NCBI GenBank assembly: GCA_019454915.1 | Contig: JACFNM010000197.1 | Span: 1-5,771 of the forward strand | Length of the DNA stretch: 5,771 nucleotides | Direction: 5' to 3' | Source of the DNA: Chitinophagaceae bacterium | Lineage (GTDB): Bacteria; Bacteroidota; Bacteroidia; Chitinophagales; Chitinophagaceae | Part shown: positions 1-5,771 of the stretch, piece by piece | How the letters are laid out: each line of letters starts with the position of its first letter | Position numbering within the stretch: the first letter of the stretch is position 1 | Program-made: the position numbers and the translations under genes | The notes under the pieces: generated by a model | Told to the model about the DNA's origin: nothing | Database searches by the model: none | What the model saw: the letters and a program-made list of their open reading frames with translations, nothing else

Positions 1-1382
1 CGGCCTCCATTTACCATATCGGCGGATTGATTATTAAAATAGCTATTGGTGTAGGGGTTACCATAATATCCCAGGCCGGCTCTTACCATTACCGTTTCAA
101 ACTTCAGCTCTCCACCTACGCGAACATTCATGGCCGGCTTAAGCACCCGGTTCAGAGTGCGATTCAGGTCGGTGAAATAATCTTTATCATCCTGGTTCGT
201 CCGGTCCATGGTATTGAAATTATTAGAACTATAGTTCACATATTCAACATCAGCGGATACAAATCCCTTTTGAGCGCTAACGTCAGCCTGTGTTCCGAAT
301 ATATAGGCTATCCCTGCTCCAATCTTCAGCGGAGATCTATAACGATACGTGTATTCTCCCGCATATCCGTCGTTCAAATCCAAAGAACTCTGCGTCTGAA
401 CACCGGCATAGCCTTCCGTATCCGTAGTAAGAGAAGAGTAGTAGGTGTCTTTAAAAGAGTACCATGAAGGACTGTGGAAGCTTAACCCCATCCTGAGCGC
501 TTCTACCGGCCTGGCAATAACACCCAGGTTAATACTGATGCCCGTGCCGTCCGTTCTCAGATAGTCATCTGCCAGGAAATAATTGAAATCATTGTTGGTC
601 TCACTGGTGGCGTCTGATTCCCGGAAACTGCTGTTCCGCGTATACCGTAAAGTGTACACGTTGATGGAACCGCCGATATAAAACACGTCGTTATAATTTC
701 CCCCCAGGCCGATGTTAAAGGAAGAAATACCTCCGGTGGTATTGATGATTTGCTGTTGTTTCAATCCCGTACTTACACTTGCATTACTGGCATATCCCAC
801 AAAATTGTCATCGTTATCGTATACGGGATCAATGAGGTAGGTATTTAACCCCAGGCTCGCTCCATAAGGATAATCCCAAACCGCATCATCCGGGTTGGTA
901 GCCCCTCCTGCAATCAACTGGTCCAAATACTTTTCCGAAAAAGAACTTTGGTTATTGTCCCCGGTGACGTATATATTCTGATTAAAATTAGCTACCTGGC
1001 TCAATGACAGCCCCACGCTCATATTTTTCCACTTACTGTTTCCACGATAGGAAGGGATACCCCATACCACGCCAATCGGGCCATACGTAAAACTCGTTTT
1101 ACTATCCGTGGCCCCGCCATTCCGGTAGGAAGACTTTGTATTATTAAAACTAATTCCTGGTGTCAACACAAATTCACTCGTCTTATATACGCCTATTCCT
1201 GCCGGATTGGTCGCTAAAGCGCTAATGTCGCCTCCTAATGCATTCATAGCGCCTCCTATACCCTGCGATCTTGCTGTGCCCTGGTCAGCGAGCCATGAAT
1301 ATCTGACAGCGTCCAACGGTTCCTGAGCCAATAATATATTCATCGAAAGCATAAGACCTGCTGTAATCAGAATAAACCTCAT
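1..1382 (-). CDS. OmpP1/FadL/TodX-family outer-membrane transport protein (C-terminus cut by window edge)
   Basis: The frame is open from an ATG at 1382 to the left edge, giving 460 codons and no stop, so the 3' end lies outside the window. Residues 1-19 are a Sec signal peptide (MRF, a hydrophobic core, then LLA before Q20). Residues 35-63 carry the pattern typical of Bacteroidota OmpP1/FadL-like proteins: GTARS, GIGGAMNALGGD, then SALATNPAGIG. The rest alternates short Gly/aromatic beta-strand-like stretches with Asn/Asp/Ser-rich loops, as in an outer-membrane barrel. FadL-family proteins form monomeric barrels that move hydrophobic compounds across the outer membrane; the substrate here cannot be told. 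Family members in this phylum are usually about 480-530 residues (from memory), so only a short C-terminal part should be missing. The start lies 41 bases after a terminator stem, so the gene probably has its own promoter. The best -7 candidate (minus strand, 1420-1413, TATTTTTC) lacks a -33 partner. Confidence 0.86.
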   Translation of the reverse strand, partial: MRFILITAGLMLSMNILLAQEPLDAVRYSWLADQGTARSQGIGGAMNALGGDISALATNPAGIGVYKTSEFVLTPGISFNNTKSSYRNGGATDSKTSFTYGPIGVVWGIPSYRGNSKWKNMSVGLSLSQVANFNQNIYVTGDNNQSSFSEKYLDQLIAGGATNPDDAVWDYPYGASLGLNTYLIDPVYDNDDNFVGYASNASVSTGLKQQQIINTTGGISSFNIGLGGNYNDVFYIGGSINVYTLRYTRNSSFRESDATSETNNDFNYFLADDYLRTDGTGISINLGVIARPVEALRMGLSFHSPSWYSFKDTYYSSLTTDTEGYAGVQTQSSLDLNDGYAGEYTYRYRSPLKIGAGIAYIFGTQADVSAQKGFVSADVEYVNYSSNNFNTMDRTNQDDKDYFTDLNRTLNRVLKPAMNVRVGGELKFETVMVRAGLGYYGNPYTNSYFNNQSADMVNGG

Positions 1383-1413
1383 CTTGAATCTTCTTTTAAA
1401 CTAATGGAAATCG

Positions 1414-1447
1414 AAAAATAATAAAAAGAGCGGTAAGCCGCTCTTTT
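1414..1447 (-). terminator. Rho-independent terminator after the lipoprotein gene
   Basis: A perfect 10-bp stem (AAAAGAGCGG at 1424-1433, CCGCTCTTTT at 1438-1447) closes a 4-base TAAG loop. Read on the minus strand it ends in TTTT and continues into a T-rich stretch down to 1414. It lies 54 bases beyond the lipoprotein stop at 1501 and just before the OmpP1-like gene. It should therefore end the lipoprotein transcript and separate the two minus-strand genes. The stem is nearly symmetric with T runs on both sides, so it could also work on the plus strand, but no plus-strand gene is seen to feed it. Confidence 0.78.
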
Positions 1448-1500
1448 GGTATTAAAAAATTCAATTTTAAAATCGCTTCTCTGTTAAAAATCCATACCCA

Positions 1501-2406
1501 CTATCTTCCCCCTCTGCCGGGTGCACGGGATGGAGCGCTGCCGCCGCCACTACTCCTGCTTCCGGAATTGGAACTGGGTGAATAACTCGGCGTGGTTGAA
1601 CGGTTGCTACCCGATTCAAAAGTCCTTGTCGGCCGGCTGTTACTATTCGAATCAAAAGTCCGGCGCGGACTGGTGTTTCCTGAAGAAGAACTATTCGGGT
1701 TAACGTAGTTGTTATTGTTATTTCTAAACACCCTTACCGGTCCCTTTCTGCTGCTGTTCAACTCGGTGTTGCTATTCCGGTTACCATACCCTCTCAGGTT
1801 ATCCCTTCTTGGCGCATAAGACCCTGCGGGTCTCGGCGTGATGGGCTTGGTAGAAATTAAACCGGGATAATAATGCCCTCCCATTCCTCCATAGTAATAA
1901 GGGTCATAGAAAGAATAAGGCCTGTAAAAGGAATAGGGTGAGTAGAACGAGTAAGGGTTATAAAACGGGCTGTACAAACCGCCGTATCCCAGTCCCATTC
2001 TCATACCGTAATACGGGTAAGGAGAATAAAACGAATAAGGATTATATCCAAATCCTAAACCAAAGCCACTTCCATAATATGGCGAATACGGAGAGTACAT
2101 CCCACCCATATAGCCATAATATCCGTAATCATCCAACGATGACCAGAGTCCACGGTTCCGCACCTTCATCCTCAGATAATTATCTTCACCGGTGTATGCG
2201 GAACGATCCTGTTCTGTCTGCACATTCACGTACTCGTCCTGGCCGCCATTATCATAATAATCATCGTCATTGTTAGCATAAGCCACCCGTTGCTGCGGTG
2301 CAGGAGAATAATACAGGTCATCAGGCGTCTGTCCTGACTTATACATGGTTGAGCAGCTACTGAGTCCAACAACTACTGCCGCCAAAAGTAAAATTCTCTT
2401 TTTCAT
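1501..2406 (-). CDS. Tyr/Pro/Gly/Ser-rich lipoprotein of unknown function
   Basis: This 301-residue protein begins at the ATG at 2406. A TTG two codons upstream (2412) would also be in frame, but the ATG gives the normal MKKR start of a lipoprotein signal. Residues 1-17 are a type II signal peptide and the lipobox is L15-S16-S17-C18, so the mature protein should be lipid-anchored. No acidic residues follow the Cys closely, which argues against the Bacteroidota surface-export signal and leaves a periplasm-facing anchor as the simpler guess. Then come: an acidic Asp/Asn/Tyr segment (about 45-60); a segment YLRMKVRNRGLW (77-88) of more ordinary composition; a Tyr/Gly/Pro-rich core (94-180) with tandem PYSFY units; and a basic, Ser/Asn/Arg-rich tail (about 198-301) ending in APGRGGR. 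The tail has two RTF(D/E)S copies 12 residues apart. I recognise no enzymatic domain and propose no function. It is followed by its own terminator and is divergent from proS. Confidence 0.82.
   Translation of the reverse strand: MKKRILLLAAVVVGLSSCSTMYKSGQTPDDLYYSPAPQQRVAYANNDDDYYDNGGQDEYVNVQTEQDRSAYTGEDNYLRMKVRNRGLWSSLDDYGYYGYMGGMYSPYSPYYGSGFGLGFGYNPYSFYSPYPYYGMRMGLGYGGLYSPFYNPYSFYSPYSFYRPYSFYDPYYYGGMGGHYYPGLISTKPITPRPAGSYAPRRDNLRGYGNRNSNTELNSSRKGPVRVFRNNNNNYVNPNSSSSGNTSPRRTFDSNSNSRPTRTFESGSNRSTTPSYSPSSNSGSRSSGGGSAPSRAPGRGGR
1894..2046 (-). repeat. In-frame degenerate PYSFY repeat region inside the lipoprotein gene
   Basis: This stretch encodes residues 121-171. It holds five PYSFY or PYPYY-type units. 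Three sit in perfect 6-residue (18-base) register at residues 151-167 (PYSFYS, PYSFYR, PYSFY), and an earlier PYSFYS copy sits at 123-128. The DNA copies have drifted at synonymous positions, so this is an old protein-level repeat, not a fresh slippage array. Further Tyr/Pro/Gly-rich sequence flanks it, so the edges are a choice of mine. Confidence 0.6.
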
Positions 2407-2416
2407 ATACAATGGG

Positions 2417-2449
2417 TTTAAAAATTACAACGTGAAGTTACTACATTTG
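2417..2449 (+). promoter_or_regulatory. Candidate Bacteroidota-type promoter for proS
   Basis: TACATTTG at 2442-2449 is an exact match to the TAnnTTTG -7 element of the Bacteroidota primary sigma factor. TTTA at 2417-2420, 21 bases upstream, matches 3 of 4 bases of the TTTG -33 element. Transcription would begin near 2455, giving a leader of about 108 bases before the proS ATG. A rival is the TATAAT at 2535-2540, which resembles an E. coli -10 but has no -35 partner at normal spacing. No good promoter for the divergent lipoprotein gene was found in this spacer. Confidence 0.42.
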
Positions 2450-2563
2450 CCAGAATATATACTGTTAAACTAGTTAAAATAGTTGGGTATATACTTATAA
2501 CATTTCTGATGCAGATTAATTGCCCGCTATTCAGTATAATAAAAGTACATATTAAAAATAATT

Positions 2564-4042
2564 ATGAGTAAAGAAATTACCTCCCGTCAGCTGGATTACG
2601 CGCAATGGTATAACGATTTAATTATCAAGGGGGGGCTGGCAGACTATTCTGCGGTTCGGGGATGCATGGTAATTAAGCCCTATGGGTTTACCCTTTGGGA
2701 AAATATGCGGGACCAGTTAGACAGGATGTTCAAGGAAACCGGTCACGTAAATGCCTATTTCCCTTTATTCGTGCCCAAAAGCCTATTTGAAGCCGAAGAG
2801 AAGAATGCGGAAGGGTTTGCAAAAGAGTGCGCCATCGTAACGCACTACCGTTTGAAATCTGATCCGGATAATAAAGGCAAGCTCATCGTTGATCCCGAAG
2901 CCAAATTAGAAGAAGAACTGATTGTGCGGCCGACCAGCGAGGCCATCATCTGGAATACCTATAAAACCTGGATACAATCTTACCGCGACCTGCCCATTCT
3001 AATCAACCAATGGGCCAACGTAGTCAGGTGGGAGATGCGCACACGGCTGTTCCTGCGTACCGCCGAGTTCCTATGGCAGGAAGGGCATACCGCCCATTCC
3101 ACGGCAGAGGAAGCTGTGGAGGAAACCGTGAAGATGCTGGATGTGTATGCCAACTTTGTTGAAAACTGGATGGCGTTGCCGGTTATCAAAGGCGTAAAGA
3201 CTCCCAACGAAAGGTTTGCCGGCGCGGTGGATACCTATTGCATCGAAGCGCTGATGCAGGATGGCAAAGCGCTCCAGGCGGGCACTTCACATTTTCTGGG
3301 GCAAAATTTCGCCAAAGCTTTCGACGTACAATTTCTGAATAAGGAAAACAAGCAGGAATACGTGTGGGCTACTTCATGGGGAGTATCCACCCGTTTGATA
3401 GGCGCCCTGGTGATGGCACACAGCGATGATGACGGGCTTGTTTTACCTCCCAAAATTGCACCTTACCAGGTGGTGATTATTCCCATCCACAAAGGAGAAG
3501 AACAAAAAGCCGCTATCACAGAAAAGGTGAAGACGATCCTTCAGGAACTAAAATTAGAAGGAGTGCGGGTTAAGTACGATGATAGCGACAACAGCCGCCC
3601 GGGATGGAAATTTGCGGAGTATGAGAAACAAGGGGTGCCCGTACGCATCGCCATCGGCGCACGCGATCTTGAAAACAATACCGTGGAAATCGCCCGTCGC
3701 GACACCAAAGAAAAAATGAGCGTTAGCCTGGACGGCTTATCGGTTCGGATCATTAACCTGCTGCAGGAGATTCAACAAGCGATGTATGACAAGGCGAAAG
3801 ATTTTCGCGAACAGCATATCACTCCTGTGGATTCCTGGGATGATTTTGTCAGTACACTGGAAAAGAAGGGAGGCTTCATTTCAGCACACTGGGACGGCAC
3901 ACCGGAAACAGAAGATAAAATCAAAGAGTTGACCAAAGCCACAATACGGTGTATCCCCCTCGACGCGGCGGAAGAAAACGGAAAATGCATTTTAACCGGG
4001 AAGCCAAGCAACAAAAGGGTGTTATTTGCGCAAGCCTATTAG
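2564..4042 (+). CDS. proS: Prolyl-tRNA synthetase, short archaeal/eukaryote-like type (ProRS type 3)
   Basis: This class IIa aminoacyl-tRNA synthetase joins proline to tRNA(Pro) using ATP in the cytoplasm. The 492 residues read intact. Visible in order: [10 protein letters not shown] around motif 1 (33-42); RPTSEAIIW (122-130), with the TSE that contacts proline; motif 2 R155-W-E157 followed by the [14 protein letters not shown] loop (165-178); [10 protein letters not shown] (240-249); motif 3 [10 protein letters not shown] with Arg277; the HGTP-type anticodon-binding domain (about 300-402); and the ProRS C-terminal domain (about 418-492) ending in the usual AY. There is no editing (INS) insertion between motifs 2 and 3, so this is not the roughly 570-residue typical bacterial form, and any Ala-tRNA(Pro) clearance would need a separate protein. 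Only one Cys (C475) appears to remain of the four that bind zinc in the Thermus enzyme. The ATG at 2564 follows an A/T-rich leader with no Shine-Dalgarno sequence, which is normal in Bacteroidota. Confidence 0.98.
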   Translation: MSKEITSRQLDYAQWYNDLIIKGGLADYSAVRGCMVIKPYGFTLWENMRDQLDRMFKETGHVNAYFPLFVPKSLFEAEEKNAEGFAKECAIVTHYRLKSDPDNKGKLIVDPEAKLEEELIVRPTSEAIIWNTYKTWIQSYRDLPILINQWANVVRWEMRTRLFLRTAEFLWQEGHTAHSTAEEAVEETVKMLDVYANFVENWMALPVIKGVKTPNERFAGAVDTYCIEALMQDGKALQAGTSHFLGQNFAKAFDVQFLNKENKQEYVWATSWGVSTRLIGALVMAHSDDDGLVLPPKIAPYQVVIIPIHKGEEQKAAITEKVKTILQELKLEGVRVKYDDSDNSRPGWKFAEYEKQGVPVRIAIGARDLENNTVEIARRDTKEKMSVSLDGLSVRIINLLQEIQQAMYDKAKDFREQHITPVDSWDDFVSTLEKKGGFISAHWDGTPETEDKIKELTKATIRCIPLDAAEENGKCILTGKPSNKRVLFAQAY

Positions 4043-4245
4043 AGCCCAGTCCGGCTAAAGATTTTCGGAAGGCTCAGCGACCGGTTTCCCATTATCATTC
4101 TTTTAGTTGTCCCATTTGAATTAAAATTCCCGATAATTCCTCCGGCTTGTTTGTGCCGATAAGTAATTTATCCTTGTTTTTACATTCAAGCTGCAGACCG
4201 CTATTGCATATGTTTCAATGGCTTTGTTCTCTCCGTCGCCTGACG
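4043..4245. other. Convergent spacer between proS and the sugar transporter gene
   Basis: The 203 bases between the two stops hold no gene I can support. Two weak plus-strand hairpins are visible. GAGCC (4042-4046) pairs with GGCTC (4071-4075), with an inner TCCG/CGGA pair, but no T-run follows. GATAA (4158-4162) pairs with TTATC (4168-4172) and is followed by TTGTTTTT up to 4181; this is the nearest thing to a proS terminator, but its stem is only five mostly A/T pairs. No convincing terminator is seen for the transporter on the minus strand. Confidence 0.4.
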
Positions 4246-5535
4246 CTATGCCTTCACATGGTATCCATTTACTGCATAATACAGGATAAAGGCAAACAAG
4301 GGAATCGGCACAAGAAATCCGATCCTCATTCCATAAGTATCCGCTACCAACCCCATTAGCGGAGGAAATATAGCGCCTCCCGCTACCGCCATCACGAGGT
4401 AGGAAGACCCCTCTTTGGTATTCTTTCCCAAAGATTTGATTGCCAGCGCAAAAATAGTTGGGAACATCAGTGACATAAAAAAGAAAACCGCATAGAGAGC
4501 AATCAACGACACCCATCCAAACTCGATGGCCACAACAGGAAGCAGAATGCAAATCATCAATGCATATAAAGCGAGCATCCTCGCGGGCTTAAAATATTTC
4601 ATCAACGCACTCCCGGAAATTCTGCCTATCATAAACAGTAAAAATCCAAGCGATAAAAAGTATGGTGCATACTTCACGTCAAACCGCGGGTGCATGTCGT
4701 GATCCGTGACAAAATTGATCAGAAAACTGAATACACCGGTTTGAGCCGCTACATAACAAGCCTGAGCAATAAACCCCATCTTGAAATGCCGATTCTGCCA
4801 CAATGGCTTTTTGGAAATATAACGCGGATCGTTCACATCAGTAATGGACTCATATTCCTCGCCGCTGCTTATCGCTCCACCATGGGCTACTTCTTCATCT
4901 TCTTCGGTAATTTCGGGTAATTTCAAACGCATAAATAAGAAAGCTACTCCCAATACTACCAGACCAATGATAGCAAAAGGCAAAATAATGGAGATCATTT
5001 TTTCTCCTTCCACATGACTCTGGTTGCCATATACATAAAGCGCAATCAAAGGCCCGATTACCCAGGCTAATCCATTAAACGACTGAGAAAAATTGATCCG
5101 GCGTTCACCTGTTTCCGGTGGTCCTAATTTAGTGGTATAAGGATTAGCAGCAGTTTCCAGCGTAGCCAGCCCGGCGCCAATTACCAGCAAACAAATCAAA
5201 AATAAAATAAAGGATTCCAACGGAGCGGTACCTGCCGCCAGTAAGGCCCCTGCGGCAAACAATATCAGCCCGAAAATGATGCCCTTCTTATAACCGTATT
5301 TTTTCATGAACAACCCCGCCGGAATGGCCATGCCGAAATAAGCGCCATAGAGCGAAAACTGTATAAAACTGGATTGCCATTTTTTCAGATGGAGCATTTC
5401 CTGGAAATTCTTGTCAAGCGTATCCAGCATGCCATGTGCGATTCCCCACAAAAAAAATAAGGCACAAATTGCGATGAAAGGTCCGGTATAATTGATGCCG
5501 TCTTTTACAAATAGAGATGACTTACTTTGTTCCAT
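4246..5535 (-). CDS. FucP-type sugar/H+ symporter of the major facilitator superfamily (FHS family)
   Basis: This 429-residue inner-membrane protein has about twelve hydrophobic helices and is close in length to E. coli FucP (438). FucP-family hallmarks are clear. ALFFLWGIAHGMLD (25-38) places Asp38 where FucP has Asp46. LETAANP (126-132) places Glu127 where FucP has Glu135; both acids are needed for sugar binding or proton coupling in FucP. AGLFMKKYGYKKG (73-85) is the loop after helix 2, ACYVAAQTGVFSFLI (259-273) matches the FucP helix 7 motif, and FPTIFALAIKSLG with NTKEGSS (358-378) matches the C-terminal half. The family imports fucose, glucose/galactose, N-acetylglucosamine and related sugars with protons. 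The substrate here is not decidable, and no sugar-catabolism gene adjoins to help. The central loop between the two six-helix halves (about 206-250) is long and acidic. The ATG at 5535 is the first plausible start before the hydrophobic core. Confidence 0.93.
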   Translation of the reverse strand: MEQSKSSLFVKDGINYTGPFIAICALFFLWGIAHGMLDTLDKNFQEMLHLKKWQSSFIQFSLYGAYFGMAIPAGLFMKKYGYKKGIIFGLILFAAGALLAAGTAPLESFILFLICLLVIGAGLATLETAANPYTTKLGPPETGERRINFSQSFNGLAWVIGPLIALYVYGNQSHVEGEKMISIILPFAIIGLVVLGVAFLFMRLKLPEITEEDEEVAHGGAISSGEEYESITDVNDPRYISKKPLWQNRHFKMGFIAQACYVAAQTGVFSFLINFVTDHDMHPRFDVKYAPYFLSLGFLLFMIGRISGSALMKYFKPARMLALYALMICILLPVVAIEFGWVSLIALYAVFFFMSLMFPTIFALAIKSLGKNTKEGSSYLVMAVAGGAIFPPLMGLVADTYGMRIGFLVPIPLFAFILYYAVNGYHVKA

Positions 5536-5554
5536 CCGCGCTAAATTAATTTTG
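5526..5554 (+). promoter_or_regulatory. Candidate Bacteroidota-type promoter for the rightmost gene
   Basis: TTTG at 5526-5529 and TAATTTTG at 5547-5554 match the -33 and -7 elements exactly, with 17 bases between. That spacing is at the short end of the 17-23 range known for Flavobacterium promoters and shorter than the 19-21 usual in Bacteroides. Transcription would begin near 5560, about 60 bases before the ATG at 5620. The -33 box lies inside the first codons of the divergent transporter gene. Confidence 0.45.
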
Positions 5555-5575
5555 GTACCGTGATCAATTTTGCAA

Positions 5576-5607
5576 TAAAACTACGGGAAAATAAAGTATA
5601 TATAAAA
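5576..5607 (-). promoter_or_regulatory. Candidate promoter for the sugar transporter gene
   Basis: Read on the minus strand, TAGTTTTA (5583-5576) matches 7 of 8 positions of TAnnTTTG, and TTTT (5607-5604) lies 20 bases upstream where TTTG is expected. Transcription would begin near 5570, leaving a leader of about 35 bases before the ATG at 5535. The surrounding sequence is very A/T-rich, so a match this loose can arise by chance. Confidence 0.32.
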
Positions 5608-5619
5608 GTAAAATATCCT

Positions 5620-5771
5620 ATGCGAAAAAAATTGACGGAAAAGGTAAAAAGAGAGAATCAGAAAAGAATTTCTGCAATCTTCCTCTTGATAATATTGCCC
5701 GTTATCTTTCTGAAAATAATGAGGCAACATTAAGTCAGCCAACTTATGTTGACTTTCATGAAAAGAACGGA
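5620..5771 (+). CDS. Start of an unrecognised gene with a one-base frame break at an A7 tract; cut by window edge
   Basis: An ATG at 5620 opens a 37-codon frame (MRKKLTEKVKRENQ, then a hydrophobic stretch, then stop TAA at 5731-5733). A second frame, one base back, is open from 5595 to the right edge (59 codons). It contains a well-mixed, soluble-looking sequence, including LPLDNIARYLSENN and PTYVDFHEKNG, but no ATG, GTG or TTG. The two frames meet at seven A's (5625-5631). One extra A, or a -1 slip on A AAA AAA, would join the ATG to the long frame as MRKKIDGKGKKRESEKNF and so on. A promoter candidate at 5526-5554 points at this ATG. I do not recognise the product. Options are a sequencing or assembly indel, a frameshifted pseudogene, slippage-dependent expression, or a genuine 37-residue membrane peptide (hydrophobic residues about 18-33) with the other frame open by chance. 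Confidence 0.38.

Noticed and set aside
27..467. Plus-strand open frame of 146 codons at the left edge
   Set aside because: It is antisense to the OmpP1-like gene, whose frame carries a recognisable family signature and signal peptide. The plus-strand translation has no domain-like features.
1464..1473. ATTTTAAAAT palindrome after the lipoprotein stop
   Set aside because: A 10-base pure A/T palindrome in A/T-rich spacer is expected by chance and has no partner element.
1467..1655. Minus-strand 62-codon and plus-strand 60-codon frames (1521-1703) over the lipoprotein 3' end
   Set aside because: Both overlap the low-complexity tail of the lipoprotein in other frames. Biased Ser/Arg/Gly codons readily leave alternative frames open.
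1938..2276. Plus-strand 112-codon frame antisense to the Tyr-rich core
   Set aside because: Tyr/Asp/Asn-rich coding DNA is poor in antisense stops. The product is rich in His, Arg, Ser and Thr and looks like a shadow.
2535..2540. TATAAT before proS as an E. coli-type -10 box
   Set aside because: No -35-like hexamer lies at 16-18 bases, and Bacteroidota promoters use TAnnTTTG instead. The TACATTTG at 2442-2449 is preferred.
2980..4014. Four minus-strand frames of 70-80 codons within proS
   Set aside because: They are antisense shadows of a highly conserved, intact proS reading frame.
4042..4075. GAGCC/GGCTC hairpin just after the proS stop as a terminator
   Set aside because: The stem is interrupted, the loop is long (12 bases), and no T-run follows.
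4121..4552. Minus-strand 143-codon frame overlapping the end of the transporter gene and the spacer
   Set aside because: It overlaps the transporter C-terminus in another frame, while the transporter frame has clear FHS-family motifs to its end. The Cys-rich translation is not domain-like.

Overview
The window looks like an ordinary chromosomal stretch from a member of the Bacteroidota, probably a Chitinophagaceae-like or related lineage. Four things point there. The FadL/OmpP1-like outer-membrane protein has the N-terminal signature usual in that phylum. The prolyl-tRNA synthetase is the short archaeal/eukaryote-like form. No gene has a clear Shine-Dalgarno sequence. Several upstream regions carry Bacteroidota-type promoter elements (TTTG near -33, TAnnTTTG near -7). 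The genus is inference.

Layout: (1) bases 1-1382, minus strand, 5' part of an OmpP1/FadL/TodX-family outer-membrane barrel, cut by the left edge; (2) a strong intrinsic terminator at 1414-1447; (3) 1501-2406, minus strand, an unrecognised lipoprotein rich in Tyr, Pro, Gly, Ser and Asn, with tandem Tyr-Pro repeats and a basic disordered tail; (4) a 157-bp divergent spacer with a good promoter candidate facing right; (5) 2564-4042, plus strand, proS, intact; (6) a 203-bp convergent spacer; (7) 4246-5535, minus strand, an intact 12-helix FucP-type (FHS family) sugar/H+ symporter; (8) a divergent spacer with promoter candidates in both directions; (9) from about 5620 to the right edge, plus strand, the start of an unrecognised gene whose ATG and long open frame are separated by one base at an A7 tract.

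The genes do not form a recognisable pathway. The two left genes are envelope proteins on one strand separated by a terminator, proS is housekeeping, and the transporter stands alone with no sugar-catabolism gene beside it. I see no CRISPR array, insertion sequence, tRNA, rRNA or phage gene. The points most worth checking are the A AAA AAA frame junction at the right edge, the repeat architecture of the lipoprotein, and the apparently eroded zinc site in the C-terminal domain of ProRS.
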